Assembly (NCBI RefSeq): GCF_000687165.1
Contig: NZ_JMKU01000005.1
Location: 1 to 64,000 of the forward strand
Direction: 5' to 3'
DNA from: Paracidovorax oryzae ATCC 19882
GTDB taxonomy: Bacteria > Pseudomonadota > Gammaproteobacteria > Burkholderiales > Burkholderiaceae_C
Length of the DNA stretch: 64,000 nt
Part shown: one piece after another, positions 37,270-47,174 of the stretch
Numbering within the stretch: position 1 is the first letter of the stretch
Layout of the letters: the number at the start of each line of letters is the position of its first letter
Notes under the pieces: model-generated
Seen by the model: the letters and a program-made list of their open reading frames with translations, nothing else
The model's database searches: none
Told to the model about the DNA's origin: nothing
Position numbers and translations under genes: made by a program

Positions 37270-38954
37270 CGGCTGCTTCGAACGACACCGCGCGCCCCGC
37301 CGCGGCGCCCGGGCGCGAGGGCTTCCGGCAGGCGATGTCCTGGGTGCACACCTGGGCGGGCCTGGTGCTGGGATGGCTGCTCTTCGCCATCTTCGCCACC
37401 GGCACGCTGAGCTTCTTCAAGAGCGAATTCAATCTCTGGATGCGGCCGGAAATGCACGGGCTGGCCGCCCCGAGCCCCGACGTGGCCGACCGGGCGCAGG
37501 CAGCGCTGCACCGCCACGCGCCAGGCGTGACGCAGTGGATCATGCGCCTGCCGGACGAGCGCCTGCCGGCCGTCACGGTGCTCTGGCGCGACAGTGCCAA
37601 CGGCCGCTTCCAGACCCTGCTCATGGACCCGGCCACGGGCGAGTCGATCGGCACGCGCGAGACCATGGGCGGCGAATTCTTCTACCGCTTCCACTTCGAG
37701 CTGCGCACGGCGCACCAGAGCCGCTGGGCGCTGCAGGGCCGCTGGATCGTGGGGGTGGCGACGCTGCTGATGTTCATCGCGCTGCTCACGGGCGTGGTCA
37801 CGCACCGGCGCATCTTCAAGGATTTCTTCACCTTCCGGCCCAGCAAGGGCGGCCAGCGCGCATGGCTGGACGCGCACAACGTGTCCGGCGTGCTGGCGCT
37901 GCCGTTCTACCTCGTCATCACCTTCAGCGGGCTGATGATCTTCCACACGCTCTACATGCCCGCCGGCATCGCGGCCGCCTACGCGACGCCCAGGGGCACC
38001 GATTCGCAGGCCTATTTCGCAGAGATGCAGGGCGACGAGCCCGGAGCCCGCAGCGCCCGGCGGGCGCGCGGGGCGGCGGAAGCCGCCGCGCCCCTGCCGC
38101 CGCTGGACCTGGCCACGATGGTGGCCGGCGCCCACCGCACCTGGGGCGATGCCCGCATCGGCAACATTTCGGCGCGCCGCGACGCGGACGGCACGGTGGT
38201 GGAGGTCACGCGGCACGATGGCGACCGGCTGCAATACGGCCCCGCGCGGCTGCGCTTCGACGGCGCCACGGCGCGGCATCTCGCGCTGATCGATCCGCAG
38301 ACACCCGCGATCAAGACCTACCGCGTGCTCTACGGGCTGCACCTCGCCCGCTTCGCGGGCCCGGGCATGCGCTGGGCGCTGTTCGGCTTCGGCGTGCTGG
38401 GCAGCCTGATGATCGCTTCCGGGCTGGTGCTCTGGTCGGTGAAGCGGCGCGCGCAGGCGCAGCGCAGGCCAGGCGAAGCCGGCCTGCCCTTCGGCGAGCG
38501 GCTGGTGGCCAGTCTGAACGTGGGCCTGATGGGCGGGCTGCCGCTGGCGGTCGCCGCCTTCCTCGCGGCCAACCGGCTGCTGCCCCTGTCCACGCCCGGG
38601 CGCGCCGACGCGGAGCTCGCATGGTTCTTCGGCACCTGGGGCGCAGGCCTGGCCATCGGCCTGCTGCGGCCGGACCGCCGCGGCTGGGCGCTGCTGCTGG
38701 GTGCCGCGGGTGCGCTGTTCGCGGCGCTGCCGGTGATCAACGCGGCCACCACCTCGGCGCACCTGGGCGTCACGCTGCCCGCGGGCGAATGGGCCTGGGC
38801 GGGCATGGACCTGTCGTTGCTGGCCACCGGGCTGGTGTTCGGCGCCCTGGCCCGCCACCTGCTGCGGCGCCCCGCGGCCGCCGCGCCGAAGGCGGCGCGC
38901 GCCGCCGTGCAGCCCGGCGCACCGTCCGGCACCACGCCCGCGCAAGGAGCCTGA
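37266..38954 (+). CDS. PepSY-associated TM helix protein, PiuB-like ferric reductase candidate
   Basis: The 562-residue inner-membrane protein has the N-terminal helix FRQAMSWVHTWAGLVLGWLL, the second helix WIVGVATLLMFIALLTGVVTHRRIF with a conserved His, WLDAHNVSGVLALPFYLVITFSG, and later helices; two PepSY-like soluble portions lie between. The conserved His residues in the helices could bind haem, as proposed for PiuB/FhuF-like siderophore reductases. It would free iron from imported siderophores at the inner membrane. ATGA overlap with DUF3649 shows coupling. Confidence 0.88.
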   Translation: MTAASNDTARPAAAPGREGFRQAMSWVHTWAGLVLGWLLFAIFATGTLSFFKSEFNLWMRPEMHGLAAPSPDVADRAQAALHRHAPGVTQWIMRLPDERLPAVTVLWRDSANGRFQTLLMDPATGESIGTRETMGGEFFYRFHFELRTAHQSRWALQGRWIVGVATLLMFIALLTGVVTHRRIFKDFFTFRPSKGGQRAWLDAHNVSGVLALPFYLVITFSGLMIFHTLYMPAGIAAAYATPRGTDSQAYFAEMQGDEPGARSARRARGAAEAAAPLPPLDLATMVAGAHRTWGDARIGNISARRDADGTVVEVTRHDGDRLQYGPARLRFDGATARHLALIDPQTPAIKTYRVLYGLHLARFAGPGMRWALFGFGVLGSLMIASGLVLWSVKRRAQAQRRPGEAGLPFGERLVASLNVGLMGGLPLAVAAFLAANRLLPLSTPGRADAELAWFFGTWGAGLAIGLLRPDRRGWALLLGAAGALFAALPVINAATTSAHLGVTLPAGEWAWAGMDLSLLATGLVFGALARHLLRRPAAAAPKAARAAVQPGAPSGTTPAQGA

Positions 38955-38959
38955 CGCCC

Positions 38960-39316
38960 ATGCTCGAGTTGCTGCTGTGTTTCGCCGGCTGGGCCGGCAT
39001 CGCGCTGGGGATGGACCGGCACCACGAGGACGCCTGGGGCCGCGAAGGCGCCCCGGCCCGGCTGCGTACCCTGCGCCGGGGCGGATGGGCCGTGCTGGGC
39101 CTGTCGCTGGTCCTGGCCGTGGCGTGGCCGCGCATGGCCAGCGTGCCGCTGTCGGTCACCTGGTGGGCCGTGGCGCTGTCCGTGTCGGCGCTGGGCGCCA
39201 CTGCCGCAGCCACCTGGTGGCCGCGGCGCCTGCCCCGGCTCCGGGCCGCGGCCCTGGCGCTGGCGGTGCTGTGGGCCGCCCTGGCGGCCGCCCCGGGGCC
39301 GCTCGCCACGGGCTGA
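38960..39316 (+). CDS. DUF3325 small membrane protein of the iron cluster
   Basis: This 118-residue protein has three or four membrane helices and starts MLELLLCFAGWAGIALGMDRHHEDAW-like, cut here at its conserved GMDRHHED motif, which is typical of DUF3325. It follows the PepSY protein by 5 bp and precedes a DUF4198 gene. DUF3649, PepSY and DUF3325 commonly travel together, so they likely form one inner-membrane complex for siderophore-iron release. No enzymatic motif is visible. Confidence 0.85.
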   Translation: MLELLLCFAGWAGIALGMDRHHEDAWGREGAPARLRTLRRGGWAVLGLSLVLAVAWPRMASVPLSVTWWAVALSVSALGATAAATWWPRRLPRLRAAALALAVLWAALAAAPGPLATG

Positions 39317-39442
39317 ACGGGGCCTCTGGCCGCCCCGGTGCGGCAACAGTCCCGGCCTTCATTCCCCGCCGCCGCTGGCGCCTCCGGCGCGCCGCCGCAT
39401 TGTTTTTTTCATCGACCTTTCCACCTTTCAAGGAGCCAACCG

Positions 39443-40162
39443 ATGCCATCGTCCTTCCGCCCCTGGGCCACCGCCCTCTTCGCCGCCTGCGCCGCTGCCG
39501 GTGCCCAGGCCCACCAGGTGTGGCTCGAAGCCGGCAACGGCCAGGCACGGCTGCAGTTCGGCGAATATGCCGACAACCTGCTCGAAAAATCGCCAGGCGC
39601 GCTGGACAAGTTCCAGGGCATTCCGGTGCTGCAGGCCCATGCGCCGGGTGCGGCGGCGGCCACGCCCGTGGAAGGCCGGCGCACCGCCAAGGCCTTCGCC
39701 TACGCATTGCCCGGCGCTGCCGAGACGCTGTTCGCGGAAGCCCCCTATCCGGTGATCGACCGGAGCAAGGGCGGCAAGCCCGCGCTGCTCTGGCGCCCCG
39801 CCGCGCGCTGGGTCGCGGACCTGTCCCGCCCCATCGCGGCCACGGCACCGCTGGACGTGGTGCCCACGGGCCGCGCGGGCGAAATGCGCGTGGTGTTCAA
39901 CGGCCAGCCGCTGCCCAAGGCCCAGGTGACGCTGGCCGCTCCCTCCGGCTGGGCCCGCGAGGCCGTGACCGGTGCGGACGGCACGGTGCGCTTCGCCCTG
40001 CCATGGAAGGGCCAGTACGTGGCCGAGGTGAAGCACTCCGACCCGGCCGCCGGCGAGCGCAACGGCGAGAAGTACGGCGAGACGGCCTACCTCACCACGC
40101 TCACCTTCGCCCAGGCCGAGGGCATGGAGTCTCCCGCCCTGCCGCCTGCCCCTGCGCACTGA
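39443..40162 (+). CDS. DUF4198 periplasmic protein of the iron cluster
   Basis: The 239-residue protein has a signal peptide (ATALFAACAAAGAQA then HQVWLE) and a DUF4198 body with two immunoglobulin-like parts: LDVVPTGRAGEMRVVFNGQPLPKAQVTL and the TGADGTVRFALPWKGQYVAEVKH strand set. DUF4198 proteins are periplasmic and occur beside TonB receptors and nickel/cobalt/iron transport genes, where metal binding is suspected. The N-terminal His after cleavage would be a good metal ligand (NH2-His). AAGGAG precedes the ATG; the second receptor follows. Confidence 0.85.
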   Translation: MPSSFRPWATALFAACAAAGAQAHQVWLEAGNGQARLQFGEYADNLLEKSPGALDKFQGIPVLQAHAPGAAAATPVEGRRTAKAFAYALPGAAETLFAEAPYPVIDRSKGGKPALLWRPAARWVADLSRPIAATAPLDVVPTGRAGEMRVVFNGQPLPKAQVTLAAPSGWAREAVTGADGTVRFALPWKGQYVAEVKHSDPAAGERNGEKYGETAYLTTLTFAQAEGMESPALPPAPAH

Positions 40163-40276
40163 ACTCCCCGCCGCACCGGGCGCCACGCCGCCCGGTGCGG
40201 CACCCGCTCTCCTCTTCCGCCCATACGCCACCCGTACGCCGCCCGCAGCGGCGCGGGTGCCCCTTTCCTGCCTGAC

Positions 40277-42514
40277 ATGATGCAATCCTTCGACTTTCCC
40301 CCCGCCCCCCAACGGCATGCCTGCCGCCCCGACGCCGCCCCGCGTGCGCTCGTCCAGGCCCTGTCCGCGGCTGCTGCCGCGCTCTGCGCCCTGGGTGCCG
40401 CACCCGCCGGGCATGCGCAGCAGGCCGCCGCCACCGGCAGCGCCCCGGCGGCGGAAGCCACGCTCGCCCCGGTGATGGTGAACGCCGGCGGCCAGCAGGA
40501 AAACCCCGTGAACCCCGTCGCCGGCTTCGTGGCCCGCCGCGCACTGTCGGCCACCAAGACCGATACCCCGCTGATCGAGACGCCCCAGGCCATCAGCGTC
40601 GTCACGCGCGACCAGATGGAGGCGCAGGGCGCGCAGACGCTGCGCCAGACCACGGCCTACACCGCCGGCATGGTGTCCAACTACTTCGACAGCCGCGTGG
40701 ACAGCTTCAAGGCCCGCGGCGGCGACGTGACGCAGTACCTGGACGGCCTGCTGCGCACCTACGGCACCTACAACAACATCAAGGCCGATCCCTACCTGCT
40801 CGAGCGCGTCGAATTCCTGCGCGGCCCCTCGTCCGTGCTGTACGGCCAGGGCAGCGTGGGCGGCGTGCTCAACCTCACGAGCAAGCGCCCGCAGGCCGAG
40901 CCGCTGCGCGAGGTGCAAGTGCAGCTGGGCAACCACGCCCGCAAGCAGATCGCGGCCGACCTGACCGGCCCGCTCACGCAGGACGGGCAATGGCTCTACC
41001 GCTTGGTGGCCGTGGGCCGCGACAGCGATTCCCAGGTGGACCACGTGGTCGACGACCGCCAGGTGTTCGCCCCGACGCTGACCTGGAAGCCCAGCGCCGC
41101 CACGTCGCTGACGCTGCAGTTCACGCACCAGAAGGACAAGAGCGGCTCGCTGATCGGCTTCTTCCCGTGGCAGGGCACGCAACTGCCCAGCCCATACGGA
41201 CAGATCCCGACCTCGGCCTTCATCAGCGAGCCCGGCTGGGACGCCTACGACAGCGAGAACAATTCCTGGGGCTACCTCTTCAGCCACCAGCTGAACAGCG
41301 CCTTGACGCTGCGCCAGAACCTGCGCCGCACGGTGAGCGATGTCGATTACCGCAGCATGTACACCAGCTTCACCGCCAACCGCGCCACGGGCCGGCCGGC
41401 GCGCCCGGTGTTCGAGGCGGACAACCGCACGCTGCTGCGCGATGCCTCCTGGCAGCGCAACGCCAGCCGCCTGCTGATGGTCGATACCCAGCTCGAAGGC
41501 AAGCTGCGCGCCGGAGCCACCGAACACACGCTGCTGCTCGGCATGGACGCGCAGCGCAACACCACCAGCCAGTCCTCGTGGTTCAAGACCGTGAGCGGCA
41601 TCGATGTCTATGCACCGGTGTACGGCAACTTCACGCCGCCGTCGGAATCCGACCTGGCACGCCAGCCCGGCGTCCGGCAGCGGCAGGTGGGCTTTTACGC
41701 ACAGGACCAGGTCCGCTGGGACCGCTGGACGGCCACGCTCGGGCTGCGCCATGACCGGGCGAAGACCGAGACCGAAGGCCGCCCCGCTGCCGCCGTGGAC
41801 GACAGCGCCTGGACCAAGCGCCTGGGCGCAACGTACCAGATGGATGGCGGCTGGGCGCCCTACCTGAGCTATTCGGAGTCGTTCCAGCCCCTGGGCGGGG
41901 TGGACTTCTACGGCACGCCGTTCAAGCCCCAGCGCGGCCAGCAGTGGGAAGCCGGCGTGAAATGGCAGCCCGAGGGCCGCGGCATCTCGGCGTATGCCGC
42001 CCTCTACCAGGTGCGCGAGAAGAACCGAAAGACCACCGATCCCACCAACCCGCGCAACAACCTGCAGATCGGCGAAACCAAGGCCCGCGGCCTGGAGGCA
42101 GAACTCACAGCCAGCATCGCGCGCAGCTGGGACGCCACGCTGGCCTACGCCTACACCGACGCCGAGATCTCGCGCAGCAACGCGGGCGACGAGGGGCAGC
42201 CGGTGGCCGGCGTGCCGAAGCACACGGCCTCCGCCTGGCTGTCGCACCGCTTCGGCACCGGCGGCCGCGGCCAGTGGACGGTGGGCGGCGGATTGCGCTA
42301 CACGGGCTCGCAATGGACGGGCACGACCGCCATCACGACGCCCGCCTCCACCATCGCCGATGCCATGGTGGCGTACGACGCGGGCGACTGGCGGCTGGCT
42401 TTCAACGTGGTGAACCTGACGGACAAGGTGCAGATCACGCAGTGCCTGGCACGCGGCGACTGCTTCTACGGCCAGCGGCGCACCTACCTGCTGACCTCGA
42501 CCTACCGCTTCTGA
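40277..42514 (+). CDS. TonB-dependent siderophore receptor
   Basis: The 745-residue receptor has a long leader ending GHAQQAAA, a TonB-box-like stretch (ATLAPVMVNAGG), a plug (LIETPQAISVVTRDQMEAQG; FKARGGDVTQYLDGLLRTYG; VEFLRGPSSVLYGQGSVGG) and a barrel ending TYLLTSTYRF. No STN domain. It resembles FhuE/FpvA-like receptors for hydroxamate or mixed siderophores. It is the last gene of the iron cluster, in line with the other five genes, and ends just before a strong GC palindrome. The second receptor may widen the range of siderophores used. Confidence 0.92.
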   Translation: MMQSFDFPPAPQRHACRPDAAPRALVQALSAAAAALCALGAAPAGHAQQAAATGSAPAAEATLAPVMVNAGGQQENPVNPVAGFVARRALSATKTDTPLIETPQAISVVTRDQMEAQGAQTLRQTTAYTAGMVSNYFDSRVDSFKARGGDVTQYLDGLLRTYGTYNNIKADPYLLERVEFLRGPSSVLYGQGSVGGVLNLTSKRPQAEPLREVQVQLGNHARKQIAADLTGPLTQDGQWLYRLVAVGRDSDSQVDHVVDDRQVFAPTLTWKPSAATSLTLQFTHQKDKSGSLIGFFPWQGTQLPSPYGQIPTSAFISEPGWDAYDSENNSWGYLFSHQLNSALTLRQNLRRTVSDVDYRSMYTSFTANRATGRPARPVFEADNRTLLRDASWQRNASRLLMVDTQLEGKLRAGATEHTLLLGMDAQRNTTSQSSWFKTVSGIDVYAPVYGNFTPPSESDLARQPGVRQRQVGFYAQDQVRWDRWTATLGLRHDRAKTETEGRPAAAVDDSAWTKRLGATYQMDGGWAPYLSYSESFQPLGGVDFYGTPFKPQRGQQWEAGVKWQPEGRGISAYAALYQVREKNRKTTDPTNPRNNLQIGETKARGLEAELTASIARSWDATLAYAYTDAEISRSNAGDEGQPVAGVPKHTASAWLSHRFGTGGRGQWTVGGGLRYTGSQWTGTTAITTPASTIADAMVAYDAGDWRLAFNVVNLTDKVQITQCLARGDCFYGQRRTYLLTSTYRF

Positions 42515-42523
42515 CGGGTCGTC

Positions 42524-42543
42524 CCCGCGGGGCGCCCCGCGGG
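42524..42543. terminator. GC-rich palindrome between convergent genes
   Basis: A perfect 20-bp palindrome (half-site CCCGCGGGGC) fills most of the 34-bp gap between the TonB receptor stop and the flavoprotein stop. It has no T-tract, so it may pause transcription from both sides without being a standard terminator. Confidence 0.5.
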
Positions 42544-42548
42544 AGACC

Positions 42549-43814
42549 TCACTCGGGCAACAGCCAGTTGCCCAGTTCCTCGGCCTGCTCCATGCACTGC
42601 TCCTGCAGCACGGCGCCATAGGGCCAGCCGCCCACGAACAGCAGCGGCGGTATCTCGGCGCAGGGGACTCGCCCTTCCCCCTCGCGCCACCCTTCCACGA
42701 AGGCCTCGTTCAGCGCCCGGATGTCGGCCCGGGCCTTCACGGACACATCGAACACGTGGTGCCGGAAGGCCGCCCAGGCCTTGTCTTCCGGCCCCGACCG
42801 GGTGGGCGGCGACGGCCGCGCGGCCGGGCTGCCGGGCGCATCGCCGCTCCACTCCGCAGGCCGCCAGCCGGCGCCTCCCGGGGCCGTGCCCGATGGCCGG
42901 GGGGGCGGCATGCCCTCGCTCTCGTACCAGGCGGATTCGTCGTCCGTCTCGCAGACGCTGTCCAGGATGCGGCCGACCCGCACGCCGAAGGCCGCGGTGG
43001 CGGCGTCGAAGGCCAACACGCGCAAGGCATCGCCCGGCGAATTGGCCATGACGCAGATATCGAAGATCCGGGACTCGCCCCCGCGCAGCACTTCCACCAT
43101 GTCGCTCATCACGCGTACCAGCAGCCGGCCGCCCGAGCGGATGGTGACGGCCACCTGCTCGTCCGACCGCTCCTCGAGGTGCGCGGCAAGCGATTCCGTC
43201 CATTTGCGCGATGCGTCGTCGGTGAAATCGGTTTCGGGCAGGGAGCGGCCGTCTTCCTTCCAGCGGATGTATTCCAGGGCCGCCTGCACCGGGGTGTTCT
43301 GCGGGCCCGAGGGGTCGCAGAGGAACATGGTCGAGATGAGGGGGTAGTAGTAGCCGTCGCGCACCTGCACGAGGGCGTCCATCACGCGCGCATCGCGCCA
43401 GTCGATGGACAGCGCCAGGGTACGCGCCGCCTCGTCGAGCATCGCTTCCGGGTCGCGCAGGCAGTCTTCGAAGAAGCGCCCGCAGGAGTAGTCGAGCCGG
43501 ATGCGGCCACGCAGGGCCATGGCGGCGCGGTGCACGGTGCGGATCAGCGGCACGGCGAGCCCGTTGCCATCCTGCGGCGTGCGGTCGCCATCCCCCCCAC
43601 CGGCCGGAGCCTGGCCAGCGGCCATCCCCGGGCCGGCCAGGACACCCTGGCCGTGCGCCTCCGGGGCCTCGCGGCCATCGAAGACATGCACGTCCAGGAA
43701 CGCACCCAGGCGCCGCGCACGCTGCATGAGGTGGTATGCCGACGCGAGGCCCAGGGCCCCGCCGCCGACGATGGCCACGTGCAGCACATCGTCTGCGTCG
43801 CCGTGGTTTGACAT
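42549..43814 (-). CDS. FAD/NAD(P)-binding oxidoreductase of unknown substrate
   Basis: The 421-residue protein starts with a Rossmann motif VAIVGGGALGLASAYHL and the following HVFDGREAP acidic end of the second strand, so it binds FAD or NAD. The rest does not match a family I know; it has Pro/Gly-rich inserts at about 50-75 and 325-355 and the C-terminal LLFVGGWPYGAVLQEQCMEQ, which could form part of the FAD site. AGGAG precedes the ATG at 43814. It stands alone between the iron cluster and the aldehyde dehydrogenase. DAO-like amine or amino acid oxidase is possible. Confidence 0.7.
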   Translation of the reverse strand: MSNHGDADDVLHVAIVGGGALGLASAYHLMQRARRLGAFLDVHVFDGREAPEAHGQGVLAGPGMAAGQAPAGGGDGDRTPQDGNGLAVPLIRTVHRAAMALRGRIRLDYSCGRFFEDCLRDPEAMLDEAARTLALSIDWRDARVMDALVQVRDGYYYPLISTMFLCDPSGPQNTPVQAALEYIRWKEDGRSLPETDFTDDASRKWTESLAAHLEERSDEQVAVTIRSGGRLLVRVMSDMVEVLRGGESRIFDICVMANSPGDALRVLAFDAATAAFGVRVGRILDSVCETDDESAWYESEGMPPPRPSGTAPGGAGWRPAEWSGDAPGSPAARPSPPTRSGPEDKAWAAFRHHVFDVSVKARADIRALNEAFVEGWREGEGRVPCAEIPPLLFVGGWPYGAVLQEQCMEQAEELGNWLLPE

Positions 43815-43977
43815 GTTCTCCTGCCTGAGTTCTGAGTGACAGTGGCCCACTGTGCATGACCGGCAGCCGGTCTTCAAGGTATCGCCGGAGTCCACCCCTG
43901 CGAATCCGCAGCATGGAACGCTTTTTGCCGGCAGCGTCGCCGCGGCCCGCCCTGCCGGGGCCCCCGCCATGTGACAA

Positions 43978-44006
43978 AGCCCCCGGGATGGATGTCCGCG
44001 GGGGCT
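43978..44006 (-). terminator. Hairpin after the aldehyde dehydrogenase gene
   Basis: AGCCCCCG and CGGGGGCT form an eight-base stem with a 13-base loop, downstream of the minus-strand dehydrogenase stop. Only a short T-run follows, so strength is uncertain. Confidence 0.55.
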
Positions 44007-44043
44007 GTCCGGAGCACCGCCCCGGGCTCGATGGCCGGACCGG

Positions 44044-45483
44044 TCACACGTTGGTGATGGACACCGCGCGCGTGTTCAGGTGCGCCTCGATCGCCTCCGG
44101 GCCTCCCTCGGAACCGTAGCCGGAGTCCTTCAGGCCGCCGAACGGCAGTTCGGCGGAGGGGGACGCGGGCTGGTTGATCCACAGCATACCCACTTCGAGC
44201 CGCTGCGACAGCAGGTGGGCGTGCTTGAGGGAGCGCGTGAAGGCATAGCCGGCCAGGCCGTAAGGCAGGCGGTTCGCCTCGGCGATGGCGTCCTCGATCT
44301 TCTCGAAGCCACGTACCGCGGCCACCGGGCCGAAGGGCTCCTCGTTGAAGATGCGCGCGGACACGGGCACGTCGTCCAGCACCGTGGGCTGGAAGAAGTT
44401 GCCGTCGCCGCCGATGCGCTCGCCGCCGGCCGCCACCTGGGCGCCGTGCTGCACGGCATCCTGCATCAGTTCCGCCATGGCCGCGATGCGGCGGGGGTTG
44501 GCCAGCGGGCCCATCTGGGTGCCGTCGGCCAGGCCGTCGCCCACCTTCAGGCCCTGGGCGTGGCGCGCCAGCGCGGCCACGAAATCCTTGCGGATGCTCT
44601 CGTGCACCAGGAAGCGGGTCGGCGAGATGCAGACCTGGCCGGCATTGCGGAACTTCGCGCCGCCGGCGGCCTTGATGGCCAGTTCCACGTCGGCGTCGTC
44701 CGCGACGATCACCGGGGCATGGCCGCCCAGCTCCATGGTCACGCGCTTCATGTGCTGGCCGGCCAGCGCCGCCAGCTGCTTGCCCACCGGGGTCGAGCCG
44801 GTGAACGTGACCTTGCGGATGACGGGATGCGGGATCAGGTAGCTGGAGATCTCGGCGGGGTTGCCGTAGACCAGGCCCACGGTGCCGGCCGGCACGCCGG
44901 CATCGGCGAAGGCACGGATGAGCTCGGCGGGGCTGGCGGGCGTTTCCTCGGGGGCCTTCACGAGGATGGAGCAGCCGGACGCCAGGGCGGCGGCCAGCTT
45001 GCGCACCACCTGGTTGATCGGGAAGTTCCAGGGCGTGAATGCGGCCACGGGGCCGACGGGGTCCTTCAGAACGAGCTGGCGCACGGCGAGGCTGCCGCGG
45101 GCCGGGACGATGCGGCCATAGATGCGCTGGCCTTCGTCGGCGAACCATTCGATGATGTCGGCGGCGGCCATGGCTTCGACCTTCGCCTCGGCCAGCGGCT
45201 TGCCCTGCTCCTGGGTGAGGATGCGGGCGATGGCGTCGGCGCGCTCGCGCATCAGCGCGGCGGCGCGGCGCATGGTGCGGGCCCGCTCCACGGCGGGGAT
45301 GTCGCGCCAGGCCTCGAAGCCTTTCTGGGCCGCCTCCAGGGCGCGGTCCAGGTCGGCACGGCCGGCATGGGCCACGCGGCCGATTTCCTTGCCCGTGGCC
45401 GGGTTGTGCACGGCGATGGTCTTTCCATCGGCGGCATCCTGCCATTCACCGGCAATGAAAAGGCGTGTGCTCGGATACGTCAT
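44044..45483 (-). CDS. NAD(P)-dependent succinate-semialdehyde dehydrogenase-type enzyme
   Basis: The 479-residue enzyme has the aldehyde dehydrogenase motifs: [31 protein letters not shown] with the general-base Glu, and the nucleophile Cys in [11 protein letters not shown]. The overall pattern ([33 protein letters not shown]) is that of the GabD group, which oxidises succinate semialdehyde or glutarate semialdehyde. No aminotransferase or permease lies nearby, so the physiological aldehyde is open. It is a single gene with a hairpin after it. Confidence 0.9.
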   Translation of the reverse strand: MTYPSTRLFIAGEWQDAADGKTIAVHNPATGKEIGRVAHAGRADLDRALEAAQKGFEAWRDIPAVERARTMRRAAALMRERADAIARILTQEQGKPLAEAKVEAMAAADIIEWFADEGQRIYGRIVPARGSLAVRQLVLKDPVGPVAAFTPWNFPINQVVRKLAAALASGCSILVKAPEETPASPAELIRAFADAGVPAGTVGLVYGNPAEISSYLIPHPVIRKVTFTGSTPVGKQLAALAGQHMKRVTMELGGHAPVIVADDADVELAIKAAGGAKFRNAGQVCISPTRFLVHESIRKDFVAALARHAQGLKVGDGLADGTQMGPLANPRRIAAMAELMQDAVQHGAQVAAGGERIGGDGNFFQPTVLDDVPVSARIFNEEPFGPVAAVRGFEKIEDAIAEANRLPYGLAGYAFTRSLKHAHLLSQRLEVGMLWINQPASPSAELPFGGLKDSGYGSEGGPEAIEAHLNTRAVSITNV

Positions 45484-45687
45484 GCGTGTGCTCCTGCGAT
45501 AGCTGATAGGGACATGGGAAAGGGAAACGGGCCGGTCGTGCCGCGGGCATGGCGGGCGGCGCCCCGTATCCTAGCCGGGACCTATGACCTGGCCCGGCAA
45601 CAAAAAGAAGCACTATAGGCCGGTTGGCGCCCCAGCGTCGGCACCGGACCGCTTTGCTACGTCGAGTTACCCAAGTTGCGGGAACTT

Positions 45688-47160
45688 TCAACCATTGCGC
45701 GCGACCGGCCGCTCGTCGTCCCGCATTTTCGCTCCATCGTCTCCCCAGCCGCCACCCAGCGCGCGGATCAGGCCCACCGTGGCCGTGTACTGCGCGGTGC
45801 GCACCTGCAGGGCCTGGCGGCGGTTGCGCAGCTCACTGCGGCGGGCGTCGAGCAGTTCCAGCTGGCTCACCATGCCGTTGCGGTAGCGCGAATCCGACAG
45901 CTGCGTGGCGCGGGCCGCCGACTGCACGGCGCGGCCCTGTGCCTCGGCCTGGCCGGCCAGCAGGCGCAGCGCGCCGAGCTGGTCCTCGACCTCGCGGAAG
46001 GCGGTGAGGACCTGGCCTCGGTGGGCCGCCAGCGCGCCCTCCAGCCGGGCGCGGGCGCTGTCTTCCTGCGCCTGGCGCTGGCCGCCGTCGAAGAGCGGCA
46101 GCGACAGCAGTGCGCCGATGCCCCAGGAGCGGGCCGACCACTTGAAGAGGTCGCCCAGTTCCGGCGAGGCATAGCCGCCATTGCCCGTGAGCGTGACCGC
46201 CGGGAACCACGCCGCCTGGGCCACGCCCACGCGGGCCTGCGCCGCCAGCACGGCCGCCTGCGCCGCAGAGACATCCGGGCGGCGCGCCAGCACGGTGCCC
46301 GGCACGCCGGCGGGAATGACGGGCAGCGCCGCCTCGCCGGCCGCGGGGGGCACGGTGAAACCGGTGGCCACCTCGCCGACCAGCAGGGCCAGCGCATGGG
46401 TCAGCACCGCCTGCTGGCGCTCCAGCGCGAGCGCGTCGGACTCGGTGGCGGCCACCTCGGTCTGCACGCGCGCCACGTCCAGCTCGGCCACGTCGCCGGC
46501 CTGGTAGCGGCGCTCGGTCAGGCGCAAGGTGTCCCGGTAGGCGGCCAGGCTCTCCTGCACCAGCGCCTGTTCGGCCTGCACCGAGCGCAGCTGCAGGTAG
46601 GCCTGGGCGGTATCCGCCTGGGCCATCAGGCGCGCGCTCTGCAGCAGCGCCTCGCGCGAGCGGGCATCGAGCCGCGCGGCATCGCTGGCCTGCGAGAGGC
46701 GGCCGAACAGGTCCAGTTCATAGGACACGTTCAGCCCTGCCGTGGCCAGGGTGGCGGGCACGGGGCCGCCCGTGGCCGTATTGGCGCCGGCCTGCCGCGC
46801 CACGCCGGCCGAGGCGCCCAGTTGCGGCGCGCGGCTGGCATCGGCGGACCGCAGCAGCGCGCGCGCCTCGGCCAGGCGGGCAGCGGCCTCCTGCACGCTG
46901 GTGTTGCCGCTGCCGGCGCGCTGCACCAGGTCGTCCAGCACCGGATCGCGGAAGCCCAGCCACCAGGCGCCGCGGGGCTGCGCCTCGGCGGGCGGTGCCG
47001 TGGTCCACGATGCGGAGCCGGCGGCTTCGCTGAAGGCGGCGGGCACGGCCACGCCGGCATGTTCCGGCACCGCCGGGACGCTCATGCAGCCGGCCAGCAC
47101 CAGGGCCGCGGCCAGCGGCGCCAGCCGCGAGAGGGAATGGAAAGCAGAAAACATCGTCAT
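45688..47160 (-). CDS. RND efflux outer-membrane factor (OprM/NodT family lipoprotein)
   Basis: The 490-residue outer-membrane channel starts with a lipoprotein signal (MTMFSAFHSLSRLAPLAAAL then VLAGC). It has the two TolC-like helical repeats, for example WWLGFRDPVLDDLVQRA and ELDLFGRLSQASDAARLDA, and the later WELGDLFKWSARSW-like turn. It forms the exit duct of the tripartite pump coded just upstream. I chose the ATG at 47160, preceded by GGAG; an ATG at 47178 overlaps the pump stop as ATGA and is also possible. Last gene of the operon. Confidence 0.93.
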   Translation of the reverse strand: MTMFSAFHSLSRLAPLAAALVLAGCMSVPAVPEHAGVAVPAAFSEAAGSASWTTAPPAEAQPRGAWWLGFRDPVLDDLVQRAGSGNTSVQEAAARLAEARALLRSADASRAPQLGASAGVARQAGANTATGGPVPATLATAGLNVSYELDLFGRLSQASDAARLDARSREALLQSARLMAQADTAQAYLQLRSVQAEQALVQESLAAYRDTLRLTERRYQAGDVAELDVARVQTEVAATESDALALERQQAVLTHALALLVGEVATGFTVPPAAGEAALPVIPAGVPGTVLARRPDVSAAQAAVLAAQARVGVAQAAWFPAVTLTGNGGYASPELGDLFKWSARSWGIGALLSLPLFDGGQRQAQEDSARARLEGALAAHRGQVLTAFREVEDQLGALRLLAGQAEAQGRAVQSAARATQLSDSRYRNGMVSQLELLDARRSELRNRRQALQVRTAQYTATVGLIRALGGGWGDDGAKMRDDERPVARNG

Positions 47161-47174
47161 CGCAAAGCTCCGTC

